This document shows, in pieces, positions 43,409 through 54,108 of a stretch of DNA of 64,000 nucleotides. The notes below the pieces were generated by a model. The model worked only from the letters and a program-made list of their open reading frames with translations. It made no database searches and was not told the DNA's origin. The stretch spans positions 806,001 to 870,000 of the forward strand of contig NZ_CP006934.1 of the NCBI RefSeq assembly GCF_000565215.1, read 5' to 3'. Position numbers and translations under genes: made by a program. Numbering within the stretch: position 1 is the stretch's first letter; each line of letters opens with the position of its first letter. This stretch comes from Spiroplasma sabaudiense Ar-1343 (GTDB lineage Bacteria > Bacillota_I > Bacilli_A > Mycoplasmatales > Mycoplasmataceae).

Positions 43409-43594
43409 CTATCAAGATGCCTTTTTGATTCCAGGAATTTGACCTTTATAAGCTAAATCTCTGAAACATAATCTACACAAATTAAACTTTTTAAGAACCG
43501 AGTGCGGTCTACCACAGTTTCCACAACGAGTATAAGCACGAACTGAAAATTTTTGCTTTTTAGCTTGCTTAACTTTTAATGATTTTTTTGCCAT
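43409..43594 (-). CDS. rpsN: Ribosomal protein S14, zinc-binding type
   Basis: 61 residues. Two CxxC pairs (CGNC, CRLC) form the zinc site. The final codon before TAG is TGA, giving the C-terminus KKASW that is normal for this type; a standard-code reading would miss the last Trp. Confidence 0.98.
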
Positions 43595-43606
43595 TTGTCC
43601 ATCCCC

Positions 43607-44161
43607 CTATTTTACGAAAGGCATTCCCATTTTTTCCAATAATGAGTATGCGTCGGTATTGTTTTTTGCAGTTGTTACCATAGTAATATCCATTCCTCTT
43701 ACTTTTTTAACTTTATCGTAGTCAATTTCTGGAAAAATGATTTGTTCTTTGATTCCTAGTGTATAGTTACCAAAACCATCAAAACTGGTTTTTGGTACTC
43801 CACGAAAATCTCTTACACGTGGAAGTGCAACATTTATTAATTTATCTAAGAAGTCATACATCTTACGACCTCTTAAAGTTACTTTAGTCCCAATCGGCAT
43901 TCCTTCACGCAATTTAAAAACTGCTAATGATTTTTTGGCTTTTGTTACTAAAGGTTTTGATCCTGTAATTTGAGTTAATTCGTTTACTGCATCATCTAAT
44001 TTCTTAACGTCATGAACAGCATCCCCAATACCCATATTGATAACTATTTTTTCTAATTTTGGAACTTCCATTACTGATTTAAATTGTTTCTCTTTAAAAA
44101 GCTCAGGAACAATTTTGTCTTTGTAATTTTTTTCTAAACGACTTACGTATTTACTTGCCAT
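43607..44161 (-). CDS. rplE: Ribosomal protein L5
   Basis: 184 residues. [28 protein letters not shown] and the C-terminal [12 protein letters not shown] are L5 motifs; binds 5S rRNA. Confidence 0.98.
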   Translation of the reverse strand: MASKYVSRLEKNYKDKIVPELFKEKQFKSVMEVPKLEKIVINMGIGDAVHDVKKLDDAVNELTQITGSKPLVTKAKKSLAVFKLREGMPIGTKVTLRGRKMYDFLDKLINVALPRVRDFRGVPKTSFDGFGNYTLGIKEQIIFPEIDYDKVKKVRGMDITMVTTAKNNTDAYSLLEKMGMPFVK

Positions 44162-44173
44162 ATATTATTCCTT

Positions 44174-44491
44174 CTACTTTAGAGGCGCTTTTGATTTGCG
44201 CGCAATTCTAATTTTTTTATCATCAATAATTTGGTAACCAATTTTTGAATAGTTATTTTTATTTTTAGGATCAACGATTGCTACATTTGATATATCAACA
44301 GTGGTTGGAATTTCTCTAATCCCACCTTCTGAATCATTTTGAGTTGGTTTAAAATGTTTAATTGCTGTAACACCCTCAACAGTTACTCTTTTTTTGTCTT
44401 TTGACATTTTTAATACTGGTCCTTGTTTTCCCTTGTGACTTCCGGCAATAATTTTTACAACATCACCTTTAATGATTTTTTGTTTATTCAT
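44174..44491 (-). CDS. rplX: Ribosomal protein L24
   Basis: 105 residues; KOW motif GDVVKIIAGSHKGKQGPVLK near the start, an early 50S assembly initiator. Confidence 0.98.
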   Translation of the reverse strand: MNKQKIIKGDVVKIIAGSHKGKQGPVLKMSKDKKRVTVEGVTAIKHFKPTQNDSEGGIREIPTTVDISNVAIVDPKNKNNYSKIGYQIIDDKKIRIARKSKAPLK

Positions 44492-44505
44492 TTATCTTAA
44501 GCCTC

Positions 44506-44874
44506 CTATAAAACTTCTGGAGCTAAAGAAGCAATTTTTGAGAAACCAGCATCTTTAACTTCTCGCGCAATTGGACCAAATATACGCGTTCCACGAGGAT
44601 TTTTATCTTCTTTAATAATTACAGCAGCATTTTCTGAAAATTTAATATAGGTTCCGTCATCTCTACGTAAACCTCTAACAGTTCTAACAATTACAGCTTT
44701 AACAACTTGACCTTTTTTGATTGCTCCCCCAGGAGCAGCAGATTTAACAGTTACAACAACAATATCACCAATGTTTGTAAATTTTCTAACACTTCCACCC
44801 AAGTTTCGGATTACCAAAACTTCTTTAGCTCCTGAGTTGTCAGCAATTTTTAATCTTGATTCATTTTGGATCAT
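44506..44874 (-). CDS. rplN: Ribosomal protein L14
   Basis: 122 residues. [20 protein letters not shown] and [14 protein letters not shown] are diagnostic. Confidence 0.98.
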   Translation of the reverse strand: MIQNESRLKIADNSGAKEVLVIRNLGGSVRKFTNIGDIVVVTVKSAAPGGAIKKGQVVKAVIVRTVRGLRRDDGTYIKFSENAAVIIKEDKNPRGTRIFGPIAREVKDAGFSKIASLAPEVL

Positions 44875-44912
44875 TTAATTCACTAACCTTTCTTAAATAC
44901 CTTGCCTATAAA

Positions 44913-45170
44913 CTAAGCAACGGCCTTTTCTACTACTCTTACAAGTCTAAAGTTTTTGGTTGCTGATAGGGGTCTGGTTTCCATAATTTCAACTTTATCC
45001 CCAATTTTAGCAGTTCCGTTTTCGTCATGAGCTTTATATTTTTTAGAATATTTAACACGCTTTTTGTACACTGGATGATTTTTATATGTTTCAACAAGTA
45101 CGGTAATAGTTTTTTCCATTTTATCTGAAACAACTCTACCTTGGTATGTTTTTCTACTATTTCTGTCCAT
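44913..45170 (-). CDS. rpsQ: Ribosomal protein S17
   Basis: 85 residues; [17 protein letters not shown] and [21 protein letters not shown] are S17 signatures. Its ATG overlaps the stop of the giant rpmC gene (TAATG), so L29-extended and S17 are translationally coupled. Confidence 0.98.
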   Translation of the reverse strand: MDRNSRKTYQGRVVSDKMEKTITVLVETYKNHPVYKKRVKYSKKYKAHDENGTAKIGDKVEIMETRPLSATKNFRLVRVVEKAVA

Positions 45171-47071
45171 TATTTAACTGCTCCTTTTTTAGCAGCTTGT
45201 TGGCGTTTTTCCAAACGCTTTTCTGCTGCTTTTTTGTTTGCCTCTTCAATTTGTCTTTTTGCTTCTGCTGCATTTGAACCAAATACATATGTATTTGAGT
45301 TTTTTGGTTTTGACTGTAATTTTAAATTAATACCTTCAACATCACTAGCTTCTGTTTTTCCAAGTTGAACTCTTTTAATTTCAGGTTGTTCAACTTTTTT
45401 TGGTTTAGTAATCTCTGCTAGTTTTGGTTTTTTAATTGATCAAGTATTTTCCTGATTAACTTTTTTAGGTTCTGAAATAGATTTTGCTTTAGGAGCTATT
45501 AATTTTTCAGATTTTGCTTTAGTTTTTTCAGCTTCAAGTTTTGCTTTGGCTTTTTCAGCTTCAAGTTTTGCTTTGGCTTTGTCAGCTTCTGCTTTGGCTT
45601 TTGCTTTTTCAGCTTCAAGTTTTGCTTTGGCTTTGTCGGCTTCTGCTTTGGCTTTGGCTTTGTCAGCTTCTGCTTTGGCTTTTGCTTTAGCTTTGTCAGC
45701 TTCTGCTTTGGCTTTGGCTTGTTCAGCTGCTAGTTTTTTTGTTTCCTCAACAATTCTTTTTGACTCAGCATCTGCAATAGCTTTGGCTTTGTCAGCTTCT
45801 GCTTTGGCTTTGGCTTTTTCAGCTTCAAGTTTTGCTTTGGCTTTGTCAGCTTCTGCTTTGGCTTTTTCAGCTTCAAGTTTTGCTTTGGCTTTGTCGGCTT
45901 CTGCTTTGGCTTTGTCGGCTTCTGCTTTGGCTTGTTCAGCCGCTAGTTTGTCGGCTTCTGCTTTGGCTTTTGCTTGTTCGGCTGCTAGTTTGTCGGCTTC
46001 TGCTTTGGCTTGTTCAGCTTCTGCTTTGGCTTTTTCAGCTGCTAGTTTGTCGGCTTCTGCTTTGGCTTTGTCAGCTGCTAGTTTGTCGGCTTCTGCTTTG
46101 GCTTGTTCAGCCGCTAGTTTGTCGGCTTCTGCTTTGGCTTTTTCGGCTTCTGCTTTGGCTTTTTCAGCTGCTAGTTTGTCGGCTTCTGCTTTGGCTTTGT
46201 CAGCTGCTAGTTTGTCGGCTTCTGCTTTTGCTTGTTCAGCCGCTAGTTTGTCGGCTTCTGCTTTGGCTTTTTCAGCTGCTAGTTTGTCGGCTTCTGCTTT
46301 GGCTTGTTCAGCTTCTGCTTTTGCTTGTTCAGCCGCTAGTTTGTCGGCTTCTGCTTTGGCTTTTTCGGCTGCTATTCTGTCGGCTTCTGCTTTTTCAGCT
46401 TCTGCTTTTTCAGCTTCAAAATTTGTTTGTTCTTCGGCTTCTTCTTTAATAACTTCAATGATTGGTTCTTCAATGATTGGTTCTTCAATGATTGGTTCTT
46501 CAATGATTGGTTCTTCAATGATTGGTTCTTCAATGATTGGTTCTTCAATGATTGGTTCTTCAATGATTGGTTCTTCAATGATTGGTTCTTCAATGATTGG
46601 TTCTTCAATGATTGGTTCTTCAATGATTGGTTCTTCAATGATTGGTTCTTCAATGATTGGTTCTTCAATGATTGGTTCTTCTTCGGCAACTACGTTTTCC
46701 ATTGCTTTCAAAATTAAATCTTCTTGATTATCTGATTCTCCAAATTGTTCTGCTTGAAGTTTTTCAATCATTTCTTTTTGTTTTTTTCTTACTTCTTTAC
46801 CTGATTTTTCAGCAGCTTCAACAGCTTTTGAATAATCAACTTTGATATTTTTATTAACTAAAGATCCTGAATTTTTCTTTTCAGAAAGCAACATTTCAAT
46901 TCTTGCGATTTCTTTTTTTATATAAGAAATACGGTGGGTTTGTTCTAAACTACCAACTGCTGCTTGAAATTTCAAGGCGAATAATTCGGCACGACGTTCT
47001 TCACCAAGTTTAATTAGTTCTTCAACAGTCTTGCTTCTTAACTCAGTCATTAATTCTACTGATTTAGACAT
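45170..47071 (-). CDS. rpmC: Ribosomal protein L29 with ~560-residue repeat extension
   Basis: 633 residues in one frame; one TGA-Trp at 45440. Residues 1-66 are an ordinary L29 ([37 protein letters not shown]). L29 is normally 60-70 residues. The extension has, in order: a basic linker (to about 130); fifteen perfect EEPII repeats (about 131-205); about 300 residues of Ala-Lys-Glu-Asp repeats of the [12 protein letters not shown] type, predicted as one long charged helix or coiled coil; and a basic tail ending [13 protein letters not shown]. It is in its normal place between rplP and rpsQ, coupled to both by TAATG overlaps. The extension would project from the L29 site near the peptide exit tunnel. 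Confidence 0.93.
45500..46420. repeat. Degenerate Ala-Lys-Glu-Asp coding repeats in rpmC
   Basis: Many imperfect direct repeats of 12-36 bp encode [12 protein letters not shown]-type units. The repeat structure also leaves the opposite strand open (45546-46727), a compositional shadow and not a gene. Confidence 0.9.
46456..46680. repeat. Perfect 15-bp tandem array, 15 copies, in rpmC
   Basis: Fifteen identical copies of CAATGATTGGTTCTT (plus strand) without any base difference. Each encodes one IIEEP pentapeptide on the minus strand. The unit is a multiple of three, so copy number can change without breaking the frame. Confidence 0.97.
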
Positions 47072-47484
47072 TATTCTTCACCTCTCTTAATTATTTTACA
47101 GCGAACTGGAAGCTTGTGCATTGCTAATCTCAAAGCTTCTCTTGCAGTTTCTTCTGGAACCCCTGCTATTTCAAACATAAAAGTTCCCTGTTTAACTACT
47201 GCTACTCAATCTTCAGGTGCACCTTTTCCGCTCCCCATTCGAACTTCTAATGGTTTCTTAGTTTTTGCCATGTGTGGGAAAATTCTTATTCATACTTTTC
47301 CAAAACGCTTCATATAACGAGTCATTGCAATACGAGCAGCCTCAATTTGGCGAGTAGTAATTCATGCTCCATCCAAAGACATTAATCCATATTCTCCAAA
47401 AGCAATGAAACTTGCTCCTTTAGCTTTACCTTCATAACTTACACGATGCGGACGGCGGTATTTAGTTCTTTTTGGCATTAACAT
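47071..47484 (-). CDS. rplP: Ribosomal protein L16
   Basis: 137 residues, TGA-Trp codons used. [20 protein letters not shown] start; the stop overlaps the rpmC ATG in TAATG. Confidence 0.98.
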
Positions 47485-47487
47485 AAA

Positions 47488-48186
47488 TTATTTCGCCTCC
47501 TTTACATCGGGTTTTGAAGCAATCATTTTATCTTTGTTCTTTACTTCTTTTACTAAAATTTCTCCATGATTAATTCAAACTTTTACTCCAATTTGACCAT
47601 ATGTAGTTTTAGCCTCATATAAAGCGTAATCAATGTCGCTTCTTAATGTACTTAATGGTACCGAACCTTCTAGATAACCTTCAGTTCTAGCCATTTCAAC
47701 TCCACCAAGTCTTCCAGAAACTGAGGTTTTGATACCTTTTGCTCCTGCCCTCAAGGCTTTGCGAATTGCCAATTTCTGAACAGTTCTAAAAGAAGCACGA
47801 TTTGAGATTTGCTCTCCAATTCATTGAGCAACCAAAGTTGCATCAACGTCTGGATTTTTAATTTCAACAACATCAATTTTAATATTGGCTGTTCTATCTT
47901 TGATTGTTTTTTTAACTTCAAGGACAATATTTTCAATATTTTTACCTTCTTGTCCTAAAACAATAGCAGGACGAGCAGATTTTATGATGATTTTGATTTC
48001 TTTTTTTGTTCTTTCAATTTCAATTTTTGAAACTGCAGCATTTCTTAATTTTTTTAAAACATTTTTACGAATTTTAATATCTTGGTGTAATCATTTAACA
48101 TACTCTTGTTTTTCAGCAAATCAACGGTTGTCTCAAGTTCTAATTATTCCAATTCGCAATGCATTTGGCGATACTTTTTGTCCCAT
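47488..48186 (-). CDS. rpsC: Ribosomal protein S3
   Basis: 232 residues, several TGA-Trp codons. [20 protein letters not shown] start; KH-domain segment around [27 protein letters not shown] and the C-terminal GQIGVKVWINHGE are S3 motifs. Confidence 0.98.
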
Positions 48187-48199
48187 AATTCTACCCCTC

Positions 48200-48535
48200 C
48201 TATCTTATGTCGCTAACTATAATAGTTACGTGACTTGTTCTTTTTAAAATTTCATAAGCTCTACCATGAGCTCTTGGTCTAAATCTTTTTAGGGTTGCTC
48301 CTTCATTAACAAAAACCGTTTTAACAAATAATTTATCTGCTTCCATTCCGTTATTGTTAACAGCGTTGGCAACAGCTGAATTTAATAATTTTAATACTGG
48401 TTCAGACGCTCTTTTATCTAAATTCATTAGAATTGCAACAGCATCTGCAATTTTTTTATTTCTGATTGTATCGACAACAAGTCTCATTTTTCTAGGTGCG
48501 ATACGAATCATTTGTAATTTAGCTACTGCTTCCAT
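48200..48535 (-). CDS. rplV: Ribosomal protein L22
   Basis: 111 residues. [17 protein letters not shown] and the C-terminal [20 protein letters not shown] are diagnostic; it lines the exit tunnel. Confidence 0.98.
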   Translation of the reverse strand: MEAVAKLQMIRIAPRKMRLVVDTIRNKKIADAVAILMNLDKRASEPVLKLLNSAVANAVNNNGMEADKLFVKTVFVNEGATLKRFRPRAHGRAYEILKRTSHVTIIVSDIR

Positions 48536-48554
48536 AATAATTGTCTCCTCTTAC

Positions 48555-48824
48555 CTATTTTTTCTTTTTCTTGTCGTCTCCGTGACCACCAAATTTTCTT
48601 GTGGGAGAAAACTCTCCTAATTTGTGACCAACCATATCTTCTGTTACATATACTGGAATAAATTCTTTTCCATTATATACTCCAAAAGTATGCCCAATAA
48701 AATTAGGGAAGATAGTTGAACGGCGTGATCATGTTTTGATAATTTCTTTTTTCTCACCAAGAGATTCGACTTTTTTTAATAAATAATCATCGATAAATGG
48801 TCCTTTTTTAAGTGATCTTGACAT
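48555..48824 (-). CDS. rpsS: Ribosomal protein S19
   Basis: 89 residues, one TGA-Trp. [20 protein letters not shown] start; [17 protein letters not shown] near the end. Confidence 0.98.
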
Positions 48825-48842
48825 ATATTATTCCTCCCTAAC

Positions 48843-49679
48843 CTATTTAGTTCTTCTTCTTACGATTAATTTAGTAGAAGCTTTTTTCTTGTCTCTAGTT
48901 TTAACTCCAAGAGCTTTTTTACCCCAAGGAGTTAAAGGCGCTTTACGACCAATTGGGGCACGACCTTCTCCCCCCCCATGCGGGTGATCATTTGGGTTCA
49001 TTACTGAACCACGAACTGTCGGTCTAATACCTCTTCAACGGTTTCGACCAGCCTTACCTCAATTAACTAAGTTGTACTCTTCATTTCCAACCTCTCCAAT
49101 TGTTGCAAAACATTCTGCCAAAACTTTTCTAACTTCTCCTGAAGCCAAACGAAGAGTTACATATTTGCCATCATCGTCTTTACCTAAGATTTGTACTTTC
49201 GAACCAGCACTTCTAGCCATTTGTCCACCTTTACCAGGTCTTAATTCCACATTATGAACTAAAGTACCTTCTGGAATGTTTTTTAGTGGCGCTGCATTAC
49301 CTAATTTAATGTCGGCGTTTTCTGATGCTATAATTTCTGTTCCGACTTTTAAATCTTTAACATATAAAATATAACGTTTTTCTCCGTCAGCATAATTAAT
49401 TAGAGAAATGAATGAATTCCTATTTGGATCATACTCAATTGTTGCAACCTTACCTGGAATATCCATTTTGTTACGTTTAAAATCTATAATACGGTATTTT
49501 CTTTTATGCCCGCCACCTTTATGACGAGTGGTTATTTGACCGTGGTTATTTCTTCCGGCATGTTCATTAATTTTTCCTAATAATGAAGGTTCCGGTTTTG
49601 ATGTGGTTAGAACGCTATAGTCAATTGTTGTCATATTACGACGACCATTGGTTATAGGTCTATACTTTTTAATTGGCAT
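48843..49679 (-). CDS. rplB: Ribosomal protein L2
   Basis: 278 residues with TGA-Trp codons. ATG at 49679 ([15 protein letters not shown]) follows GGGGGAA; the upstream in-frame ATG does not. [21 protein letters not shown] is the L2 active-site region. Confidence 0.98.
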
Positions 49680-49725
49680 AATTTTCCCCCTTATCGCCAA
49701 ACTACACGCTTACAATAATTTATTT

Positions 49726-50010
49726 CTATAAGTCGTTTAATAAGTCTAATGTTTCACCAGCTTTTAAAGTGATGATAGCTTTTTTTCTATTATTTGTTGT
49801 ACCAACAAATTTTCCCATTTTCTTTTCTTTTCCATCGTAATTCATTGTTCTTACCGATTCAACTTTTACTTGAAAAATTTGCTCAAACGTTTTTTTAATT
49901 TGAGTTTTGTTAGATCTACGGTCAACTTCGAAAGTATATACACCATTTGCATGACCAATGTATGATTTTTCAGTCAATACCGGTTTTTTAATAACGTTAG
50001 TTAAGTGCAT
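49726..50010 (-). CDS. rplW: Ribosomal protein L23
   Basis: 94 residues. [10 protein letters not shown] near the start and [14 protein letters not shown] late; forms part of the exit-tunnel rim next to L29. The start overlaps the rplD stop. Confidence 0.98.
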   Translation of the reverse strand: MHLTNVIKKPVLTEKSYIGHANGVYTFEVDRRSNKTQIKKTFEQIFQVKVESVRTMNYDGKEKKMGKFVGTTNNRKKAIITLKAGETLDLLNDL

Positions 50011-50636
50011 TATGCATAGACCTCCTCGACACGTAAAACCGCATCCTCTGTGATTATTAATTTACTTGCATTTAAAATATCAAATAAATTCATTTTTTGT
50101 GAATCTAGTGTTTTAACACCTGGTAAATTACCAGCTGATTTAATAACAATTTCTTCGTTTTCTTTAGTAATAATTAAAATTTTTTGATTATCAACTTTCA
50201 AATTTGACATAACTTCAACCATTCCTTTTGTGGATGGTTTTTCAAAGTTAAATTTGTCAATGATAACTAGGTTTTCTTCCTTAGCTTTTAGACTCAAAGC
50301 ACTTCTAATTGCTAATTGTCTAACTTTTTTATTAACAGATTTTTTGTAATTAATGTCTGGAGTCGGACCAAATGCGATCCCCCCACCTCTTCATTGAGGA
50401 GCTCTGATAGAACCTTGACGGGCTCTTCCAGTTCCTTTTTGTTTTCAAGGTTTGCGACCTCCACCACGAACTTCTGCTCTGGTTTTGGTTTTTTTAGTTC
50501 CTTGTCTCAAAGCGGCTTGTTGAGAAACGACTGTGTCATAAATAGCTTGCTGGTGTGGTTCAATTGCTCAAACTTTATCGTTTAAAGTAATTTCTTTAAC
50601 ACTTGTGCCTTTAATATCATATACTTGTGCTTTCAT
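50010..50636 (-). CDS. rplD: Ribosomal protein L4
   Basis: 208 residues with several TGA-Trp codons. [20 protein letters not shown] is the L4 signature loop; [20 protein letters not shown] start. Confidence 0.98.
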
Positions 50637-50647
50637 GTTATACCTCC

Positions 50648-51481
50648 CTATTCAACTTCACTATCATTTTCAGCTACTGTTTCATCAACTTTATTTGCTT
50701 CTTCAACATTTGGAGTTTCCTCAACATTTGGAGTTTCCTCAACAATTTGTGTTTCAATGATTTCTTCAGACTGTTTTGCTTCATTGTCAGAAGTGGTTTT
50801 TGGAGATGATTCTTCAGCTACTACTGCACTTCTCATCAACAATTTTACAGCTTCTTTTGCTTTTAAGCCTTTAGCATTTTCTTGAATTCTTACAAATTGT
50901 TTTTTTGGTCCCGGAATTGAACCTTTAACTAACAATAAATTACGAGATGAATCTATGTAAATTACCTCTAAATTTTGAATTGTTACTTGTTCATGTCCCA
51001 TATGACCTGCCATTTTTTTACTTTTAAAAATTCTGTTAATAATTGCTCCCATTGAACCAATTCCACGGTGGTAACCCGATCCGTGTCCCATTGGTCCTCT
51101 TGAGTAGTTGTGGCGTTTGATTGCTCCTGCAAATCCTTTACCTTTTGAAATCCCTGTTACATCGACAAATTGACCAGTCACGAATAAATCAGATGCAGTA
51201 ATTTCTGCTCCAATCTCAAATCCGTTCATATCTCTGATTTCTTTTACGAAGCGCTTAGGATTTGAATTTGCTTTTTTAAAATTTCCCATTGATGGTTTAT
51301 TAACAAGATTTTGTCTTTTATCTTGAACTCCAAGTTTTAAAGCTTGGTATCCATCAGATTCTACAGTTTTTACCTGAAGAACTTTATTGGGTTGAATTTC
51401 TATTACAGTAACTGGCAATAATTTACCATTCTCTGTAAAGACTTGAGTCATTTCTAACTTACGTCCTAAGATTCCTTTCAT
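50648..51481 (-). CDS. rplC: Ribosomal protein L3 with acidic C-terminal tail
   Basis: 277 residues. The L3 core (to about 220) includes [15 protein letters not shown] and [13 protein letters not shown]. It is followed by an acidic tail of about 55 residues with a duplicated VEETPN unit ([19 protein letters not shown]), not found in typical L3. Confidence 0.97.
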   Translation of the reverse strand: MKGILGRKLEMTQVFTENGKLLPVTVIEIQPNKVLQVKTVESDGYQALKLGVQDKRQNLVNKPSMGNFKKANSNPKRFVKEIRDMNGFEIGAEITASDLFVTGQFVDVTGISKGKGFAGAIKRHNYSRGPMGHGSGYHRGIGSMGAIINRIFKSKKMAGHMGHEQVTIQNLEVIYIDSSRNLLLVKGSIPGPKKQFVRIQENAKGLKAKEAVKLLMRSAVVAEESSPKTTSDNEAKQSEEIIETQIVEETPNVEETPNVEEANKVDETVAENDSEVE

Positions 51482-51530
51482 ACGATATTTCCTCCTATTT
51501 GATAATCATGCATATTTTGGTTATAAATAC

Positions 51531-51842
51531 CTATAATTTAATTTCTATGTCTACACCACTTGGCAACTGAACCCTTGTTAAGATGTCCATTGTTTTTGGT
51601 GTTGGATTAAAAATTTCTAGTATTCTTTTGTGTGTTCTCATTTCAAACTGTTCACGACTATCTTTATATTTATGAACAGCTCTAAGAATTGTGATAATTT
51701 GTTTATCTGTTGGTAATGGGATTGGTCCTCTAACCTTTGCCCCAGTTGATTCAGCTGCTTCAATAATTTTAGCAATTGATTGATCAACAATGGCGTGATC
51801 ATAACCTTTTAACTTAATTCTAATTTTTTGTTGTTGAGCCAT
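51531..51842 (-). CDS. rpsJ: Ribosomal protein S10
   Basis: 103 residues from ATG 51842 ([20 protein letters not shown]) behind AAGGAGG; the open frame extends 23 codons upstream without a ribosome-binding site. First gene of the super-operon. Confidence 0.98.
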   Translation of the reverse strand: MAQQQKIRIKLKGYDHAIVDQSIAKIIEAAESTGAKVRGPIPLPTDKQIITILRAVHKYKDSREQFEMRTHKRILEIFNPTPKTMDILTRVQLPSGVDIEIKL

Positions 51843-51861
51843 ATTAGTCCTCCTTAGCATT

Positions 51862-51885
51862 GACAACTTTTGTCTGTGTGTTGTC
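51862..51885 (-). promoter_or_regulatory. Hairpin in the S10 operon leader
   Basis: A 6-bp perfect inverted repeat GACAAC/GTTGTC with a 12-nt loop lies between the transcription start and rpsJ, ten bases before AAGGAGG. No T-tract follows, so it is not a simple terminator; an autoregulatory site is possible. Confidence 0.4.
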
Positions 51886-51916
51886 TTTTTGCACACAAAA
51901 TATACATGCAATTCAA

Positions 51917-51944
51917 ATTATACACAATTTAAAATTAGAATCAA
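51917..51944 (-). promoter_or_regulatory. Promoter of the S10-spc-alpha super-operon
   Basis: Minus strand: -35 TTGATT (51939-51944), 16-bp spacer, -10 TATAAT (51917-51922), about 75 bases before the rpsJ ATG. No other strong promoter is evident before rplQ. Confidence 0.7.
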
Positions 51945-52022
51945 TACTTTTTTTATTATTTTATTAAAATCTGGAAGTCATATAAATACAATTTAATATT
52001 AATAAATGAATATATTAATTAT

Positions 52023-52057
52023 AAAAAAACCAAATCTTTTGAAAGATTTGGTTTTTT
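52023..52057 (-). terminator. Terminator of nagB
   Basis: Minus-strand stem CCAAATCTTT/AAAGATTTGG followed by seven Ts, five bases after the nagB stop. Confidence 0.88.
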
Positions 52058-52061
52058 CAAT

Positions 52062-52778
52062 TTAAATTAAGCTGGCAGCTTCTTCATCAATTATTACTGT
52101 AACGTCTTTGTGGTTTTGCAAAATTGTGCAAGGTCAATTGATTGAAATGTTTCCATTAATTAATTGTTTGATTGCTTCTGCTTTGTTTTTTCCAATTGCA
52201 ATTAGCACTATTTTTCTTGCGTTCATAATAGATGTTAATCCCATTGATACGGCTTTTTTAGGAACTTCTAACGCGCTTTCAAAAAAACGCGAATTAACCT
52301 CTATAGTTTCAGCAGTTAAATCTACAACCGAAGTTAAAGAATCAAAACTTGTTCCAGGTTCATTGAATCCTATATGACCGTTTGTCCCTATTCCAAGCAA
52401 CTGAAGGTCAATTCCTCCATTTTTAGAAATCAATTTGTCATAATCTTCTGGATTTTCAATTTTTAATCCATCAGGAACGTGTGTATTTTTAATATCTATA
52501 TTAATCTTGTGAAATAATTTATCGTTCATAAAATAACGATAAGACTTTTTATGATCTGGACTTAGGCCAACATATTCATCTAAATTAAAGGTTTTCACTT
52601 TTGATCAATCAGTTTTATTTTTTTTAAAGTCTTCAATTAGATACTCATAGGTAGACTCGGGTGTACTTCCTGTTGCTAATCCCAAAATAGAACTAGAATT
52701 ACTTTGAATTGCTGAAAGAATTAAATCACCAGCAACTTTTCCCACTTCTTTTTCGTTTAATACTTTAATTACCTTCAT
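52062..52778 (-). CDS. nagB: Glucosamine-6-phosphate deaminase
   Basis: 238 residues with TGA-Trp codons. LGLATGSTPESTYEYL (phosphate loop), FNLDEYVGLSPDHKKSYRYFM and GIGTNGHIGFNEPG are NagB signatures with the catalytic Asp/His. It turns glucosamine-6-P into fructose-6-P and ammonia, feeding amino sugars into glycolysis. The RpiR regulator at 3295 is of the type that can control such genes. Confidence 0.95.
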
Positions 52779-52852
52779 ATACTATTCTCCTTTTAATTAC
52801 TCTATTATATTACCTTTTTATAAAAAAATAAAAAGGTAATATTAACAATAAT

Positions 52853-53131
52853 TTAAAAAAGCTGTAGATTATTGTAGTTAATATGTTCGGCTTTTGATAA
52901 TTTTATTTCATCTGAGTTATCTCAGGTTGCTGCAAAATTATGCAATTTATAACTGCCTTTTATCGGTTTAGTCCCGTTTATAAACATAAAAGCAATTCCT
53001 GCAATTGTTGATACAAAATCTGAAACACTATTAATTATTTGTGAAACTCCATTTAAGGAAGCACCGGTTAAAGCTTGTTTTGCAGCACCTCCTTTATAAA
53101 AATATTTTTCTTCATTTGTTAATTCTAGCAA
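52853..53131 (-). CDS. Small protein with double-glycine-like leader
   Basis: 92 residues, start TTG at 53131 with GGGGG seven bases upstream; one TGA-Trp at 52922. The N-terminus LELTNEEKYFYKGGA resembles a double-glycine (GG) leader of class II bacteriocins and related secreted peptides, with the GG at residues 14-15. The following part contains an amphipathic to hydrophobic stretch (about 30-51, ending FVSTIAGIAFMFI) and a polar C-terminus. If processed after GG the mature peptide would be 77 residues. No C39-peptidase exporter is in the window. Export is inference. Confidence 0.55.
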
Positions 53132-53224
53132 TGTAGCACCCCCAAAATTTATTCGGAAAAAAAATCAAAAAAACCCTTTTAATTTTAGTTTTAAATATGC
53201 CAAATTATAAATACGAAATTAAAT

Positions 53225-54097
53225 CTAATTTTTATGGTAAATTTCATAAAGTTCATTTCTATTTAATCCTGAATCTTTTGCTGTTTTAGAAATCGCAGCC
53301 TTTGTGCTGTACCCTTTTTCTTTTAAGTCATCAACTAATTTAATTTGCTGAGAAATGGTGATTTTTTTACTTATACTATCTAATTGTGGGCAAAACACAA
53401 TAACAAACTCGCCTTTCTTTATTAATAAACCCTTTTCTAAATACTCCTTTATTTCATTAGATTTTATCCAAACTATTTCCTCATTAATTTTAGTTAATTC
53501 TCTTGCGATTAAAAAGTCTGAATCCGGTCCAATTTTTTCTGAAATAAATAAAAGTGTGCTTTCAATTCTATGAACAGATTCATATAAAGAATATGTTTCG
53601 TTAGATTTTAGCGATGCTATCAAATTATTTTGTTGGTTAAATTTTTGTGGTCAAAAACCTAAAAAATTGTTTTTACTGGCATCCATACCGCTTATTATTA
53701 AAGAGTGGATATAGGCGGGTCCAGCATTAACTGAACAAATATTAAAATCTTCATTTGAATTACTTGCTACTAGTTTACTAATTAGGTTTTGGCCAGGGTC
53801 GCAAATAACTGGAATTCCCGCATCAGAAATTACTGCTAAATTTAAACCTTTAACTAGACCATCTTTAATTTCTTCAAATCTACTGGATTCATTAAATTTA
53901 TGAAAAGAAATCAATGGCTTTTTAATTTCGTATTTATCTAGTAGGACTCTACTTGTTCTGGTGTCTTCGCAATAAATCTTATCAACGCTTTTTAGTATTT
54001 CGATTGCTCGAAAACTTATATCACCTAAATTACCAATTGGAGTTCCCACTAGAAATAAAGTTGGTTTACCATTTTTATAAGTTTTTTGAATATTCAT
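53225..54097 (-). CDS. rsmI: 16S rRNA (cytidine1402-2'-O)-methyltransferase
   Basis: 290 residues, one or more TGA-Trp codons. LVGTPIGNLGDISFRAIEIL, CEDTRTSRVLLDKYEI and VISDAGIPVICDPG are RsmI (YraL) motifs. It methylates the ribosomal decoding centre with SAM. The C-terminal helix-turn-helix-like tail (KAAISKTAKDSGLNRNELYEIY) is normal. Confidence 0.94.
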
Positions 54098-54108
54098 TAA
54101 GCCTCCAT

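Noticed and set aside
46456-46680. Tandem array as a possible CRISPR
   Set aside because: Units are contiguous 15-bp copies with no spacers and lie inside a coding frame.
45546-46727. Long plus-strand open frames of Ala/Ser/Leu or Phe-Asn-Asp-Trp repeats opposite rpmC
   Set aside because: They are antisense shadows created by the repeats of the giant L29 gene; no start signal, and the minus-strand frame is continuous with the L29 domain.
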